This document shows positions 35,101-47,261 of a DNA stretch of 64,000 nt, piece after piece. Location: the NCBI GenBank assembly GCA_947568835.1, contig OX387605.1, forward strand, positions 6,324,001-6,388,000, read 5' to 3'. The notes beneath the pieces are model-generated. The model did no database searches. It had not been told where the DNA came from and was given only the letters and a program-made list of their open reading frames with translations. Each line of letters starts with the position of its first letter. Positions within the stretch are counted from its first letter, which is position 1. Source of the DNA: Protonemura montana. Its lineage: Eukaryota > Arthropoda > Insecta > Plecoptera > Nemouridae. Both the position numbers and the translations under genes were made by a program.

Positions 35101-38100
35101 TTAGCAGAAAATTTTTTAGACGGACCTACGGCAATAATAATATAATTGCTCAAATATTTAGTTTTACCCTTGAATGACCGCTAAACTAATGTTATCTGTA
35201 ATGCAGATTTTAATTTCATGGTTTATTCAACCCTAAGGTGGTCAGGATATAATTATTCAAAATAAGTTATATTAATTATTATTTAATTATATTACGGTCC
35301 AAGAATTTCCACGTGAGTTCAAAAATATAGACTATATATATATATTTTTCTTTTGTGAAAGTAAATGTGTGACAGTTTTACGAACCAATTAAACTGAGTA
35401 CAGATAGCATACTTCAGAAGTTACCTGAGTAATTGCATGCACGCTCGACAACGTACCGACCATTCCATTCCTACTAGAATCTGCCGAATATTTCCCAAGC
35501 ACGAAGCACTTTTGGATAAGAAAACTCGGCAGATGCAGTGCCTCGAAACACCCTCTACTTTATCACCCATTTAAAGTCACTTAACAAGCAACAGTACCAA
35601 CAACATCGTCACTTAGCAGTTCGCATTGAAAGCCAGTGGGCGCATTTCTCTGTGCAGATTGCAATCTCATTGCTCTATATAAGGACTCCTGCATACAGCA
35701 TTGAACTTAAGACTCTGTTAACTCTATCAATTACCTTTACTTTCTTGTACTTTGTTTTGTCTTCATTTATAAGCCATTTTATATTTTCAACTCGACCAGC
35801 GAACAATTCTAATATAGCTCACTCCCGGTGAATTTCTTGACTGAATCACCAGCTAATTGACGAGGCACCTATCCAGACGGTTTCGCTTCTAATACGGAGA
35901 TCTGAAAAGACAGATGAAAAAGAACTAACATCATTTTCTTGTAGTCATGGCACGTAAATGCTTTGAAACTTAAAACCTGTCGGCGCGATACACAGAATTA
36001 CCAAACGGTTCTAATGGACAAACTCAAAAATAGCTGGCTCTCGCGTGCAAAAAAATCAGCGCAGACTTTTTAATTTTTCGGAGACAAGAAGTCGGCTGCG
36101 ATAAAATGCACGCAACGCAGAAATGCTGCCGAACGGCGTGCACAGGAATCTGCGTGCGACTCGTCGCCGCGCATCGAACTTCCCATGGCCGATGTCGGCG
36201 TCCTGACTCGCCGTTCGGGCCAGCAATTCTTTGACAACGCTTTGCCACATGCTGCAGTGAGAGAAAGATTCGAAATGAAAATAATTTACCAGTGTTTATC
36301 TCCAGGGTTGGTACTTCTCGCTGCTATTGACAGTTATTTCGATGTCGTGGATTGTCTAAAATGGCACGGTCCTTGAGTTGAACAGCTCAACACCGCACAA
36401 CACCTGTCTTGCAGTCTCAACACGACCAACATCGGAATATCGATAAAAACAACTATGTTTATTTATCTGTAGAGGTGAATAAAACGTAGAGGTGACAGAC
36501 GCCCTTATAAGTCCAGTATTAGAAACTAATACACGATCTCTGAGATTCCTTTGCTGTCATTTAGCTCGGGAAACAAAATTGTTAAGCAATAAGATCGTAA
36601 AGCAGTGGAATGAAAAACCGGTCAACGGTATTTTTATTTTTGTATTTCGGGTGTGAGCATAATATGAAATGAAGGATTTTATTTTAGAAGTCATCGGATG
36701 GTCTGATATAGTAGGAACATTATTCAACATCGTGTTGCTAGTTTATGTCCATCGGGGCTTTGTTTTTATGGGGATAACGAGCGGTAAATTGGTAGATTCA
36801 AAAAACGTCGCTGGACATAAAATGGATTACCTGGAACTGGACCGATTTGGTTAAAAGCTATGTGCATTTCACCAGTCAATAAAACAGCTGTAAGCATTGT
36901 TTCAAAACTCTAAGCGATGGGCTTGTCGTACAGTTTGATTCAGTGAGGCGAAACAGATTTATTTGGCTGCAGGATTTATTATTTATTACTCGAATTTGTT
37001 CAAAGTTAATTTCAAGTTTTCTTCTGAATACAAATGGAGTGGATTTTTTGAAGCCCATCATAAGCAATGCAATACCTACACTAAAAAAAAACATACACGT
37101 GATGTTAGAAAGCGATTTCCAGGCTTAAATAAATATCTTTTTTGAAGACTGACCCAAATTATGTCGGAGCATAGAACCAAAATATTTCAAACGCAAACAA
37201 AACATAAGTACTAAGTGATTTTTAATTTAATTTCATATGTAAAGGAATACCATGTCCATATGGCAACGCTCAAACGCTCGCAGACATTTTTCCGAACTCG
37301 TTCCTTTTGAGTACAAGCGGTATGTTCGAAATAAAAACGGTTCATAGCGCGTAATCTCTCAAGACAAATCGCCTGGAATTTTCCAACCATTAGAAAAAGT
37401 CTAATTGATTTCTCTTTATGTGTGCTATAGTTGAGATGTTGTCCGGTATTCGCTTCAAGCGTAATAGCTGTGTCACTTTTCCATGCAATTGTCTCGCTCA
37501 TTGTGGTCCGCCCGCCCGTGCGAATGCATCCTTGCACTTTGCAGATTCTTGCATCAATTAGAACGCATTCCAGCGTTGCTTGCTTTTAGCACTCTCTGCA
37601 ATTCGCTTTTTGTTGCTTCGCCAAGCTCTTGTCTCAGGGTATCATGTGTGGTTTTACTTTTATGAAGTATTTTATACCTGCTACGCGGTTTATAATCTAC
37701 CTTAGAGTAGAACGTACTGTTTACAGCATACGCTTTTGAAAGCGATTCACTTGCTTCTAGTCTTTGCCGTTCTTTTCAAAAAACCTTCATCATCATTAAC
37801 TTCACTGATGATCATTGAAAAGTTAATAAATAGCGCGATGTTAATAATTTCTGAGTTTTTAGCCTTGTGCTTTGCTATATTTGCAACAAAAGCCCATACG
37901 CTTTCACAAACAGTAATTTCCCTAGCTTTTTATTATTACTCGTGGCTGCCACTTCAGAATTGCATTGCATGCGCCCGTCCTATGACAGCAGAATGCATCA
38001 TAACCTGACATGAAAGTAAAACGCATTCACGCTGAATTGAAAATATCATGTTGAAAACAAAAACTTGCACACGCGTTCGAATTTTTTTTATGATATCATC

Positions 38101-39385
38101 ATGTTTTGCACACCATTTAAAATATTCGTGCGTTCATAAGGCCATATAGTAATTAGCTTCAATTCAAGATGGTACAAATCGCAGTGTTTATTTCTTGCTC
38201 GCCGGGCGAGATGTCGCGAGCGTGTTTCTCCTCGAGCAGAATGATTACTAGCGAGGAATTATTATGCCATTTCCCCCTCTATAATCACCACGATTGATGT
38301 GTTTATGGGTTGCTATTGCATTCATTACAACACTTTGGCTACATTGTCTCTTCGAAGGAGGGCTTGAAATAATCTGCTAGGATGCACAAGGTCACGAAAT
38401 ATCAATACCGAATACACGTGTTTGCCTACAGATTATTCCAAATTCCTTCTGATTTTTACTATATAACACTGAATAGATGTAATTAGTTATTTAAAATCAC
38501 ATGTGATTTCAGGTTACAATTATGGTTGCAATCTAAGAGTGTGAATATTCTGGTTAAAAATGTTTTTGAAACTGATAACTGCATCTGGAAATCCTTGGCT
38601 GCAGTATTTAGTTGCACTTTCATGTACTTTCATTGCACATGCAGTTTCGATGATACGCTTTAACTTCTTGTTCACGTTCCAAACATCATTCTGTAAAATG
38701 CAAGCGTTTGCATGTGATAGACATGCATTTTATTTTCCTCACATTTGGTTGTTAAATAATCACGAAGATTTGTTTTTAGAAATGAAACAGGTTCTTCAAG
38801 ACGGACGATTATTTTGCCATTGAAACGTCAATTTGTTTGAAAGATTCATATTTTGTTTACTTTGTAATTGGAAATATTGCAAGTATCTATTGTTGTTTCG
38901 ATTTTCTCTCGACACAGTCAATTGGGCCCTCTCTTAGTCGTGATCCGGAAAATGCAGTTTTGCAGCTCAGTTTACGACGTGAGTTCTAGCTTGAAAGTTC
39001 GCGTGAAAGTCAACATACAACCATAACTACCAACTTATAACTAGAAACTAATAACTAATAACCAATAGGGCTGTCTGCATAAAATCGTGCAAGCTTTAAC
39101 TTAACCATTCTACCTCGGAGACGTTTATGTATGTGCTGCTGAAGCGAAGGGAACATTCTTTCAGCCAAGATCTCAGCAAGCACAATCTTATTTTATTTAT
39201 TTTTATTCAATTTTATTTTCCACCTTCCTCACAGATATTATTTTCCACGCTACAGTAAGCTAAAAAAGTTGATCACTGGTTAGTCAAACATAAATTAAGT
39301 CTAGTTAAACATCTTGCGATTAAATAGAATCAATTAAATAAAACCACTTTAGATGAAATCAGAATTAATCAGAAGACTGAAACAT
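29150..39385. other. Gene desert, right part
   Basis: About 10 kb without a supported gene. An open frame on the minus strand at 29451-29720 reads reasonably but has no family match or clear splice sites. AT-only runs occur around 35250-35345, including TATATATATATA. Long introns or regulatory DNA of a neighbouring developmental gene are possible explanations, but nothing in the sequence proves that. Confidence 0.5.
30756..30784 (+). repeat. GAT microsatellite
   Basis: Seven perfect GAT units followed by GCTGATGCT. Simple repeat with no gene context. Confidence 0.9.
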
Positions 39386-40055
39386 GTTTCAAATAGCGAG
39401 TGCCAGTCCCGACGGCGCCTCCCAGCAGCAAAGAACGCGACCTCGAGAGGGGGGTTGTGCATCGAGGGCAAAAGACCCCACCGATAGCTGTAACTCGTGT
39501 AACAATGACGTCACCCGGGCACGGTGACGTGCGTAACTTCGCCGTGAATCGGTGCGAGTGCTAGCGGCCTCGTCACCGGCCCAGGACCGCCGTAGGGTGG
39601 TATACACTGTGTTCTTGTGGTGCTCCGCTCTGCGGCGCAACCTACCAGTTGGCAGTTTCTCCACAGGGTCCGTGGGTTCGTGTCGGCCCAACCGACTTCT
39701 TGCCTCCTCTCGATCGCGCTATCACCTGACCCATTCGCGACTAGCACACTTCGACGTACATTTTAAACTCATACCCGTCAAGGGGTTACTCGCGTTTTAA
39801 GTGTTGTCAACGTTAACTCGCTAATAAATTCAACAAGTGTCTCACGGCTTTTAAAACTTTTCAATTCGTTTTTTGAGATCTGTGTCAGATTATCGTGTGT
39901 GATTATAAATTAAGATTACCTGTACCTGGGGATAAATGATTTATTGAGTACAGACTGGCTAAGACGTTTGTTCTGCATCGTGTTCGGGCCCGGTCAGACA
40001 TATGGTTACAATTGAGCTAGTACTGTGCTGTGAGTGAGCTGCAACGACCACAGTG
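39386..40055 (+). promoter_or_regulatory. GC-rich promoter/5' UTR region with palindromic CRE
   Basis: This stretch is clearly richer in GC and CpG than the desert around it and leads into a coding exon at 40056. A full palindromic cAMP-response element, TGACGTCA, lies at 39506-39513, with a second half-site, TGACGT, at 39525-39530, suggesting CREB/ATF-type control. No TATA box is evident. The exact transcription start and any 5' UTR intron could not be fixed. Confidence 0.5.
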
Positions 40056-40295
40056 ATGTCCGAGTCTAGAGAGAATCTTGTGCTCCAGGACGATGACGAT
40101 CCTGAGTGTCCTGCCGAGGAGGTGGCGACGGCGCCGTCGACGCCCAGGACGGCGATGAAGCGTTCCTCGATGGAGGAGGAATGCATTCGGGATCGTCTGC
40201 GTGTTTCGCTGTTGCGACAATGTTCGGATCTGCTGGTCGCCGATGGAGTTACTAAGCTCACGCGAGAAGCGTTTAGAAGATGTTTTCTGGAAAAG
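40056..40295 (+). CDS. First coding exon of an unrecognised gene (N-terminal 80 codons)
   Basis: The ATG at 40056 is the first Met after an in-frame TGA at 40035-40037, and the frame runs to a consensus phase-0 donor, GAAAAG|GTAAGA, at 40295. The exon encodes 80 aa beginning MSESRENLVLQDDDDPECP. An acidic stretch is followed by a Thr/Ser/Pro segment (ATAPSTPRTAMKRSS), which may be phosphorylated. A predicted helical block holds RDRLRVSLLRQCSDLLVADG and TKLTREAFRRCFLEK; DGVTKLTREAF faintly recalls half of an EF-hand. High-GC codon use differs from the flanks, which supports real coding. I do not recognise the family. No matching downstream exon was found in the remaining 23 kb, so the first intron is probably long and the gene continues past the window. 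A nuclear or signalling protein is only a guess. Confidence 0.7.
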
Positions 40296-43200
40296 GTAAG
40301 ACCGATGATGATTACTTTTAATAAGACGGAACATATAGTTTGGCAGAAGGTTGGACAGCAAATCGAATCTGGTGGTATTTAGAGTGGTGTACTCGTTCAT
40401 TGCGCAGACGAATCAATATTGGCCGCTTAAAGATAGTCAAGTACTAAGTTACGCTGGTGGAAAGTCTATTTACAATTTCATAATCACTTTGAACATAATT
40501 TGGCAAACTCTTAATTGATAATATTAACATAAAATCAAGACATATGGCAAGCCGCTCGCCTGTTCCCAATTTTGACGGTTGCCCGTGCGGTTATAGACTA
40601 TTATAAATTACTTTCTTATTTCAATTTCAACATGTCTACGAGCTTGGCTTTTTGTTTGATCAGGAAGGTAATACTTATTTGATTAGCACTTGCTAATATT
40701 TAGTTTCAATAAAACAAAAAAATGTAAGTGGGCGATAAAAGTGCTTCGCGTGCGTATATTCGTTTTGATAGTTTTGACAACTGTCTTGAAACTAACTCTC
40801 ACGATTTACTATAGAGTGAAACCATTAATTTGATTTGAAAAAAACATAGAATTTATTTAATGAAACATGGCGATAGCTAAAAAAATTGAATTTTTTGATG
40901 TGTTCCAAGAACTGTCTTGGATTTGATCTAAAATAATTGTGCGTCCGAATAGCTGCTCTATAAACGCCGAACCATTGCATCAGCTTGCGATTATTGGCGT
41001 AGACTTTCTACATCACACCTGTCAGAATCGGAGCACATGTTCGTGCCCCTATTTGCCATCAACCCCGTCCGTCCCCTAAAACGCAGTTACCTTGCAGAGT
41101 TTCCTCACCACCTCGAAGTGTAACATAAAATCCAGTTGATACACAACAGCATGCCATTAGCAAAGTAACTGTTTTCGCAGCCGATTATCGGGAGTCATCT
41201 TTCTCGTGCCGCTCAGCTGGAAGAAAGAAAAATGACCGAGATGTTTACGTAAAAATTGTTTTTTTTTTGGTCTCTGGAACTATAGAGTGGTCGGCTGCAC
41301 CGCACGCAGCATCCATGATGGAGCGCTGTGTTGTTTTACAGCCAGCTGGTGCGCGTGCGAATTGTGCTCCGTCTTAATGAGACTTTAATGTCTTCATTTG
41401 ATTGGGAAGATGGAAAGGCCAATTCTGTTTTTATTAGCACCCGGTGATATAATCTTTTCAAAAAGTAATCATTGGGAAATAGTTGTAATATGTCTGTCCC
41501 ATAAATGGCGTGGAAACGCAAGCATGGCAGACAGGCCCAGACAGACCTAGGGAAATCTTCACTGGTAGCTCCTTTCAAGATGCTGGTGATACTAAAGCGC
41601 CTCGGGCTTGTGTGCCACAAGTAAAGCTACTAACTTATAAAACACTGACGTTTTTTTTTCATTCGTCAAGAACCAATGAAAAGATTGGTCCTTTTGTAGG
41701 TCTTTACTGGATCGGTAACGCCCTTTACAGAATGCAAATCGTAATGGGCTTGAAATGCTGATGGAAATGAGACCCTTCCACAAGCGCACGTTCTGCGCAT
41801 ACTCAGTGGAGCAAACTCTAAATTAAATTGTTTACAAATGTTTAATCATTTGTCACGTTACTGTCGCATCATGCCAAATTAGTATTGTTCTTTAGGCGGG
41901 GCTAGAAGCACACAAACCTATCGAAGAAATACATGTTTTAAGGTAAATTGTTTTCAATGTCCGTGAGACAACCACAGCGGATCGTGACATCGCTCATATG
42001 CTGATTAATCAATTCGTATAGTGATTCTTTTGCAATGTGAACGTTGGAAATAGGCCGAGCAAATTGCGAATTAGGCTGTCCTAGCGTATGCGCATGCGTA
42101 GGCGGCATCGGCGCGGCAATGGCATCGGTTATCAATGTCACAATTGATACGTGGTTTTAGTAATGAACTAAATAATATTTACTTTCACATATTTCAATAT
42201 CGATACCTTCGAGATTTTATCCAGGTTTCCTAAATTATTTATGTTTTGGCAATCATATTTTGTTTATTTAAATCTTGATCGCAATTTTCATCTAATTCTA
42301 GTTTAAGGGATGGGAAGGGAAAATAATTAACGCCTAAACTGTACTCTCACTTTCTCGTACTGCCGAGGATCGTTTAAATCGTAAACACCTAGGCAAGGTA
42401 ATTACTATTAATCTGGTATCGAATTTTTCCCTTTGCGATTGAGACGCCAATTGCCAGCTCTGATTATGTTTCTTTGTAGTTCAAGATTACGTCCTATTCT
42501 TATGCAATTAATCCTTATACACCAAAGATGAAATTGGCTTCTTATTAGAATTAGTACATTGGCCGGGCAAGACGCGTTGCAATTACATCCACTGTACAGT
42601 GAGCCTCTGTACTGTACTGAGTAATACGTGTGTTAGACCTGGCTGCTTGCTCAACTAGAGATTATTGAAGGTATGATGGCATTGAGATGCGCGGAGATAG
42701 TTTTATTTGGCACATCGTTTTATTGTACTCACGCTCGGGCTCAGGCGATACTCTTTTCTTTGGCTAAACATTAATTGCTTATTTTTAAATTCGAAATTCG
42801 TGTATCAAATCCAAGCATGCATCAGGTAAATAAAATTCCATGTGCCGAGCGAGAAACACGCTTCAAATTAAAGTATAACACTTTTCTTTGCGGCCATAAT
42901 TATGATGGTGGTGATATGAATAGAAATAATAACGTGGATATCTAGATTAACAATTTTTGAATTGCATTAGGTGCTATTCAGCTTCGCAGCAAACCTGAAA
43001 AAAGCGACAATGCATGAAATCGATAATTTAACGGCGCTGTATTTCAAGCTAAATGCTAATGCAAGTTGTTCGATATAAAGCGCTCGTTTGGCATGGGTAT
43101 AGGAGCCGCCGCGGCCGTCGTAAATTGGTCCAGAAAATGTCAGCCTCATACCACGAGAGTATCATAAATTTGGCAATCAAAACGTGGCATAATGAAGGAA

Positions 43201-46200
43201 CATCCGAGTTTTCCGGTGGTCGCCCGAAGGGCAGGTGCGGCAATTGCCAAAGTTTGGCAAATGCCTTGCACACTGCCGCTCGTCCCGTTTCATGCAGCGT
43301 TATTGGACGAAATTGGTAAATCCAATTTTCAAGCGAGTTTTTTTTTAGCATCCTTATAGCTCTACTACATGTCCGTTAATGCCTTTAGGCTAAAGCTGAG
43401 TGACATGTTAAGTCTTGTTAGTAATTATAGATAAATAATTAAAACTACTTCGAATTATTGGGCTCCCATTTACTTTAGTTAATAAATATCGTTATATTTT
43501 GATAACAAGAAATTAGGCAGCATGTCCGTGATAAAATTATCGCTCGAGGACAGACAATAATTCAGTATGAAAATTAAACGGTATCAAATATCTGAAACTG
43601 AAATGCTAAACGATCTGACGCAACGTCCATTAAAATGTCCGACATTTTTCCTGGTAAACACATGCCTGCGCGAGCCAGAGCGACATAATCTGAATCTTCA
43701 CAGTCATCCAAAAAACAACGTCTCAGAGTCCCATTGACTGATCGATCAATTTAAAATCCCCTGTGACATCTCAAGCTCTAAACATCACCTCTAGGCGTGG
43801 CACCCACAGACATAACCATTGTCAAATACAACTCAGATAACATGCAGCCACTCGGGTGAAACACAATTCGCAGGCGAAAAGTGATCAATGATATTTTTAC
43901 CCACACCAACGGACGGCCCCACTTACTAAACCAATGTCCAGCATTGGCACTATTAAATCATCTCAGCGAGCGTTAGGCACTAGTCATCTTAACAATGACA
44001 CGCCTAGCTAGCGTGAACGCACCTACGCGGTACCGTACCGTGTGTGTGTGTGTCTGAACATCAATTTCACGCACTACGCGCTCTTTTCGGCAAGCTCATA
44101 AGTCTACTTCTCGCGGCGATTCGGGTGCCTCGATCTAAGTTACGACTTACGAATGTCTCTGACGAGGACATTGCGTCTAAAGGTTGTAAAGTTGTCATGG
44201 TTTTGCTGCTCACTATGATGGCATGGTCGGTCACCGTACGATTGATTTTATGATATCAGGTGTATTGAAGCGGTCTCTGCTATGTCCAGGTGTAGAAATC
44301 TGACGTCTGGGTTGGAACGCATAATTCAAACCGGGGATTTATCGTCGGTGTAGATGACCTTGGAACATTTATGTAATAAGGTCGTAAAATGAGAGGAGAG
44401 TATTATTAATATTTTTATTGATACCGACCCGCAATAAAAATTGTGAGTTTATTTTACCTACCCGCAGGGGATTTGAGCGAAATGATCAACTGGTTTTTAA
44501 TCTTAAAAGATGTGACCGCAGCACTGTTAGTGGTGCTTAAATGGGTTTACTTACTTTCGTTGGACAAGGTGGTTTCGCGTATCGGAACGAAATTCTTGTC
44601 AGCAGGAAGATTCTAGGCTGGCCATAAGCTTCTCATTTCTAGCACCTCGTCTAGTTTTTTTCCCCAGAGCTATGGATATTATGTTAAGCTTATATATAAT
44701 CATATAACGTATTTCTTTGACATCGAATTCGGACCGCGGCATCCGTGACAAAATATTCAAATATTTTTTCTTGTAGTGTGAAAACTGCCCGTAGTCACGG
44801 AATAATCACACATTTACAATCATACGACTCCTCCAGGACATGTGAAATGAAAATTATTTAAATTAACGCTTAAAAATAATTCATTTCAGAAGCTTTCCAG
44901 TAATAAAAAAAACCTACACCTAAACAAAAAAATATTACAGCTCATATAAAATAGAACTGAATTCAGAAGCAAAATTCTACAAAAACACCTATTTCTACAG
45001 ACATATCTAATTCCTTTACCTTTGCACATGATTTCGAATGACGCATTAAAGTACTACTAGCTTTTAATCGCGGCTACTCGCAACAAGTTTTGTGCAGCAT
45101 CTTCAGATGCGCTGAAGGCCTGCAGTCCACCAGGCAGCCAGGCTCGTTTGCTACCTCTTCGGATGTCGTCTCTTGCAGATGCACCCGAGGAGCTGCGCCG
45201 AGTGTGGCAACAGAAGGCGTACCATCTTGTTCGCGCTAATGTTATTAACTGGCGATCACGTGGTCTTAATTAACCTACGCAGGTCAGACAAAGAGGAGTC
45301 GTGCTTGCTTGGGTGACTTGTCTGTGGGTTTGCAATGCTGTGTTAGTTGTGCGGGTTCACTGTGAGCGAGGTTAATTAAACAAGGGGGTGTGTTACTTTG
45401 CATGGAGTAATTACTAACACTAACAAACTGTTAGAAAATCGTAAATGAGGATATGGAGGATGCGGAGCGTGTAATTTGGTGTGTAGTTGCTTCTTAATGA
45501 ATGGTCAAAGGTGTAAATGATTTATGCACATTTAGTTGTCTGAGGTTGAAGGCAAATAAATGTTTCTAGTGAAAAGATTAGAAGGTATTTAAAAAAATTG
45601 GCCTGAGAGTTTAATGTAAGTACACCAATTTTTTCAACCCCCAAAAAAATTACAACTGAAAATTGTAGGCTCCTCCATAAATTCTGATTTATCTAATTTA
45701 CTCCATTGAATTACACTTTAAAATTAAATGTCTTAACTGTGCTAAAGAGAGCTTACCTATACTCTACTGAACCTTAATTTCATCAAAGAGAACCAGAACG
45801 ATGGTAACTTCTCTTTGCGTCATGACTTCATTTCCTTCCTCGATCTGTCACAACTTTCAACCCGTTTCCTATGGGCTCTACGACAAATATGATGGATAGC
45901 ATTGTCTGCTGGACGCGTGTTGGTTTAACATTTAAATGCCATCTTAAGATAAGCTCTCAGACACTGGACATGGTCTGTCAGAAGAATACGATAAAGTAGT
46001 TGTTGGGATCTAACAGGTAGCATTCACAATGGAGACACTCTTTTACGGTAGAATAGCCACGTGGCATAGTGCAGCATTATGTTAATGGACAAACGGGCTT
46101 GTGTTTAAGATGGTTAGGTTATGATAATATGATGATGTTGCCCATAAGCACATTGAAATATCTTAATCAACTCGGGAACAATTTTGTTCTTTACATTTGC

Positions 46201-47098
46201 CCTCGCTGATGTATTGCGTGCAAAGGACAAAGATTTTGGCAGTATTGTCTTGCACTCAACAATGCCCAGGGAAATGTGGATAAAGAGGCTATTGTTGGCT
46301 TAGAAGTCGATGATTGATTTTAATTGTTAAAACTTAAGAGGTTATAATCACGATTTGGCATTGGATCATCTGGTGGTTCCTTCGCGGACAGGATTAGAAT
46401 AATCTTGAATGCCGGTCACGGCAAATGGTGTGAACGAACTGCATATAATATTATTTGATTTCTGCCAAACTTATAAGACAGTTTAATCATTGTCATTATG
46501 GAACGTTTTATTGAAATTTCACTTCATACCAGACGGCAACTAAAATTAAAAAACAGGTCAAATTCATTTTCAAATCAAACCGTAACGCGTCTATGATGAT
46601 GCCTTTAATAATAGTTTGCGGTCGCAAAAGGCACCGAAAATGATAGACACACTAGAACAATAATTAGCGAGCAATGATTATATACAGTTTTGTCAGCTTA
46701 CATCACGCTTTTGCTCAAAGGAGGCGCTGCGTCCGGTAACACGTTTCCAAAAACCATCCATGCATTACGAACGAAACTATCTCACCGTATCTTTTTCAAT
46801 AATTTACATCTTAAAGCCCGTTTGAAGGAGCGAAAGGTTTGATTACAAAAAAGTTTTTTTTTTACAAAAATCTTCTCTTCAAAAATGGAAGTAATATTTG
46901 ACATAAGAATGTATGTAAGCTGGTTTTTCAGTGGCACTTTAACGGGCCACTGCCCGTTACAACGGGCCACGTTAATTTTCCATTAAGAAACAAAAAACAT
47001 ATTCTGATTGGCTGTTGCCAAGCAAATAACAAATTAACGGACTGTTAGGTTCTTAACGAACCAAAAAAAGAAACAGTTTGCAAACCAACTAAGAGCTG
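40296..47098. other. Probable first intron, no further exon seen
   Basis: I found no convincing second exon, RNA gene or intact element. A short TG repeat is at about 44041-44053. The region 46920-46980 contains inverted AACGGGC/GCCCGTT words next to the second foldback element. Calling it an intron is an inference from the open GT donor at 40295. Confidence 0.45.
43244..43260. repeat. Perfect 17-bp palindrome
   Basis: TTGCCAAA-G-TTTGGCAA is a perfect inverted repeat with 8-bp arms and a single central base. It could be a dimeric binding site; no gene is adjacent. Confidence 0.7.
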
Positions 47099-47261
47099 AC
47101 TGGATCCATTAAGCAGGGTAGCTAAATCTTCATGAAGCTGGGGGGTAACGTTGTTATCACCATAGCAACAACCTCTAAAAATCTTGAAACATCATTTAAG
47201 ATTGGCTGACCATCTTTTAACTCTGTTGTTAAATTCAAACTCTACTTTGTTGACTAGCCCC
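47099..47261 (-). mobile_element. Foldback/MITE-like element, copy 2
   Basis: On the minus strand this begins GGGGCTAGTCAACAAAGTAGAG and ends GCTTAATGGATCCAGTC. It is homologous to the element at 28932-29100: both share the GGGGC start, a TTTAG(A/G)GGTTGTT core (47153-47182) followed by GGTGATA and TTACCCCC. Its terminal GGATCCATTAAGCAG corresponds to GGATCCACTAAACAG of copy 1. It has no coding capacity and appears to have diverged for some time. Confidence 0.62.
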
